This document shows positions 42,057 through 43,005 of a stretch of 43,005 bases of DNA, in pieces. The notes beneath the pieces are model-generated. The model worked only from the letters and a program-made list of their open reading frames with translations. It had not been told where the DNA came from and did not search any database. The translations under genes and the position numbers were made by a program. The DNA is taken from the NCBI GenBank assembly GCA_018240635.1, contig JAFEFJ010000006.1:1-43005 (forward strand), in the 5' to 3' direction. Each line of letters begins with the position of its first letter. Position 1 is the first letter of the stretch. The stretch comes from Pseudomonadota bacterium (GTDB lineage Bacteria; Pseudomonadota; Alphaproteobacteria; Acetobacterales; Acetobacteraceae).

Positions 42057-43005
42057 TCAGCCGCGGCTGCAGGCCGCGCCGCCGAGCACGCAGAACGAGG
42101 CGCAATACGGGTGATTGAGCGCGACCTCGGCCGCCGCGCTCGCCAGCGTGGCGCCGAAGGCGAAGCGGGGATCGTAGGGCAGCAGCGTGCAGGCCACCAC
42201 CGTCGGCGCCGCGTCGTTCCGGTGCTTCACCACCATGCGCGCATTCGCGCACATCACCGAATCCGGCGCGCGGCCCAGGATGCCCCAGCACGCCTCGGTG
42301 ATCTCCGGCACGTCGCGCAGCGGGTCCATTTCCGGAAACACCGCGAGTTCGACCGGGTCCTGCGCATCGAGCGCGAGGCCGAGCGTGGCGAACAGCCGGG
42401 CGAAGCCGGCGCGAAGCTCCGCCTCCGTCTCGCCGGTCAGGCGGCGCGCGGCGACATTCACTCGGAAGCCGTTGGCGGCCAGCCATAGCAGGCCGTCGAT
42501 GCCGGCGCGCCAGGAACGCGCGCCCCGCTCCTCCTCGTGCACAGGCTGGGTGTAATGATCGAGCGAGACGCGCAGCGTCAGCATTGCGCCGTGCCGCGCC
42601 TGCAATGCCAGCAACTGCTCGCGCTGCTTCTGCATCGGCTTCATGGCGTTGGTCAGCACCAGCGCTTGGAAGCCGCGTCCAAGGCAGTCCTCCAGCATGT
42701 CCGGCAGATCGGGGTTCATGAACGGCTCGCCGCCGGTGAAGCCGATCAGCGTGGTCGGCAGGCCGGCCTCGCGGATTTCGTCGAGATAGGCGCGCACTTC
42801 ATTCCGCGTGAGGTAGGCGAGCCGGTCGTTCCGAGGCGAGGACTCGATGTAGCACCCGGTGCAGGCGAGATTGCACAGGGTTCCGGTGTTGAACCAGAGG
42901 GTTTCCAGCGCTCGGAGCGCGACGCGGGCACGCAGCTCGCCGCGAGCGGTGCGCAGCGGATCGCGGAACTTCTCAGGCGCAAGCGGCGCAATGGCGGCAG
43001 GGGTC
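42057..43005 (-). CDS. Radical SAM enzyme (5' end beyond the window)
   Basis: The frame is open from the right edge to TGA at 42057, 315 residues visible. Near the edge it reads LRALETLWFNTGTLCNLACT and GCY, so the [4Fe-4S] motif is CX3CX2C. It continues with PTTLIGFTGGEPFMNPDL, the GGEP motif that binds the SAM amino group, and TLRVSLDHYTQPVHEEERG. The C-terminus carries another cysteine cluster, NHPYCASFCVLGGAACSRG (CX3CX6C), suggesting an auxiliary cluster or substrate-binding site. The reaction cannot be named from sequence alone. The start lies beyond 43005. It looks intact and is unrelated in composition to the remnants to its left. Confidence 0.88.
   Translation of the reverse strand, partial: TPAAIAPLAPEKFRDPLRTARGELRARVALRALETLWFNTGTLCNLACTGCYIESSPRNDRLAYLTRNEVRAYLDEIREAGLPTTLIGFTGGEPFMNPDLPDMLEDCLGRGFQALVLTNAMKPMQKQREQLLALQARHGAMLTLRVSLDHYTQPVHEEERGARSWRAGIDGLLWLAANGFRVNVAARRLTGETEAELRAGFARLFATLGLALDAQDPVELAVFPEMDPLRDVPEITEACWGILGRAPDSVMCANARMVVKHRNDAAPTVVACTLLPYDPRFAFGATLASAAAEVALNHPYCASFCVLGGAACSRG

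Noticed and set aside
1-43005. CRISPR arrays, tRNA or rRNA genes
   Set aside because: No regularly spaced direct repeats, cloverleaf or conserved rRNA segments were seen on reading both strands.

Overview
The window is GC-rich bacterial DNA. Gene content suggests an alphaproteobacterium, possibly of the Acetobacteraceae/Rhodospirillales: a fused NarK1-NarK2 type transporter, a Crp/Fnr-type regulator, a SigF-type bufferin locus and Fnr-type TTGAT-N4-GTCAA boxes. The taxonomic call is an inference. No rRNA, tRNA or CRISPR array was seen.

Left end (1-3.2 kb): a decayed nitrate-respiration region. It holds a C-terminal piece of narH, the left end and first codons of an IS256-like element, the DNA-binding end of a Crp/Fnr regulator with an amber codon, and a narK gene with one internal in-frame deletion and two frameshifts.

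3.4-29.0 kb: an apparently complete type VI secretion system (T6SS). All 13 core genes are present (tssA-tssM). Accessory genes are a sigma-54 activator, a Ser/Thr kinase, an FHA protein, a lytic transglycosylase, a DUF4280 PAAR-like tip and a DUF2169 adaptor. Three transcription blocks are visible: leftward tagH-tssJKLM-kinase-tssABC-activator, rightward hcp-DUF4280-orphan-DUF2169-transglycosylase, and leftward tssEFG-vgrG-clpV. A perfect-consensus sigma-54 promoter lies upstream of hcp, with overlapping dyads further upstream that could bind the activator. VgrG ends right after its OB-fold. An unrecognised protein with needle-like segments and lower GC sits beside the PAAR-like gene. I consider this arrangement (short VgrG, separate needle-like or cargo protein, tip, adaptor) the best candidate for an undescribed system.

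29.0-36.6 kb: a truncated groEL pseudogene, then a low-oxygen-type salvage and repair block. A leftward operon encodes nicotinate phosphoribosyltransferase, an APH-like/ATPase protein whose P-loop has been lost, a phosphoribosyltransferase and a PRPP synthetase. The divergent gene is a family X DNA polymerase with a PHP domain. Two Fnr-type boxes lie between pncB and polX, and a third precedes the phosphoribosyltransferase gene. This suggests joint control by oxygen or NO.

36.6-42.0 kb: mostly broken genes. These are a LacI-family remnant, an HPP membrane protein running into antisense DNA, a frameshifted TPR protein, a cyanophycinase remnant, and a damaged bufferin (metal/copper stress) locus. 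That locus holds bufA, bufB, doxX, DUF302 and a divergent ECF sigma/NrsF pair, and keeps a good SigF-type promoter. The right edge carries the body of an intact-looking radical SAM enzyme.

Overall, intact modules (T6SS, NAD/PRPP/PolX) are separated by stretches of gene remnants with in-frame deletions, single-base shifts and amber codons.
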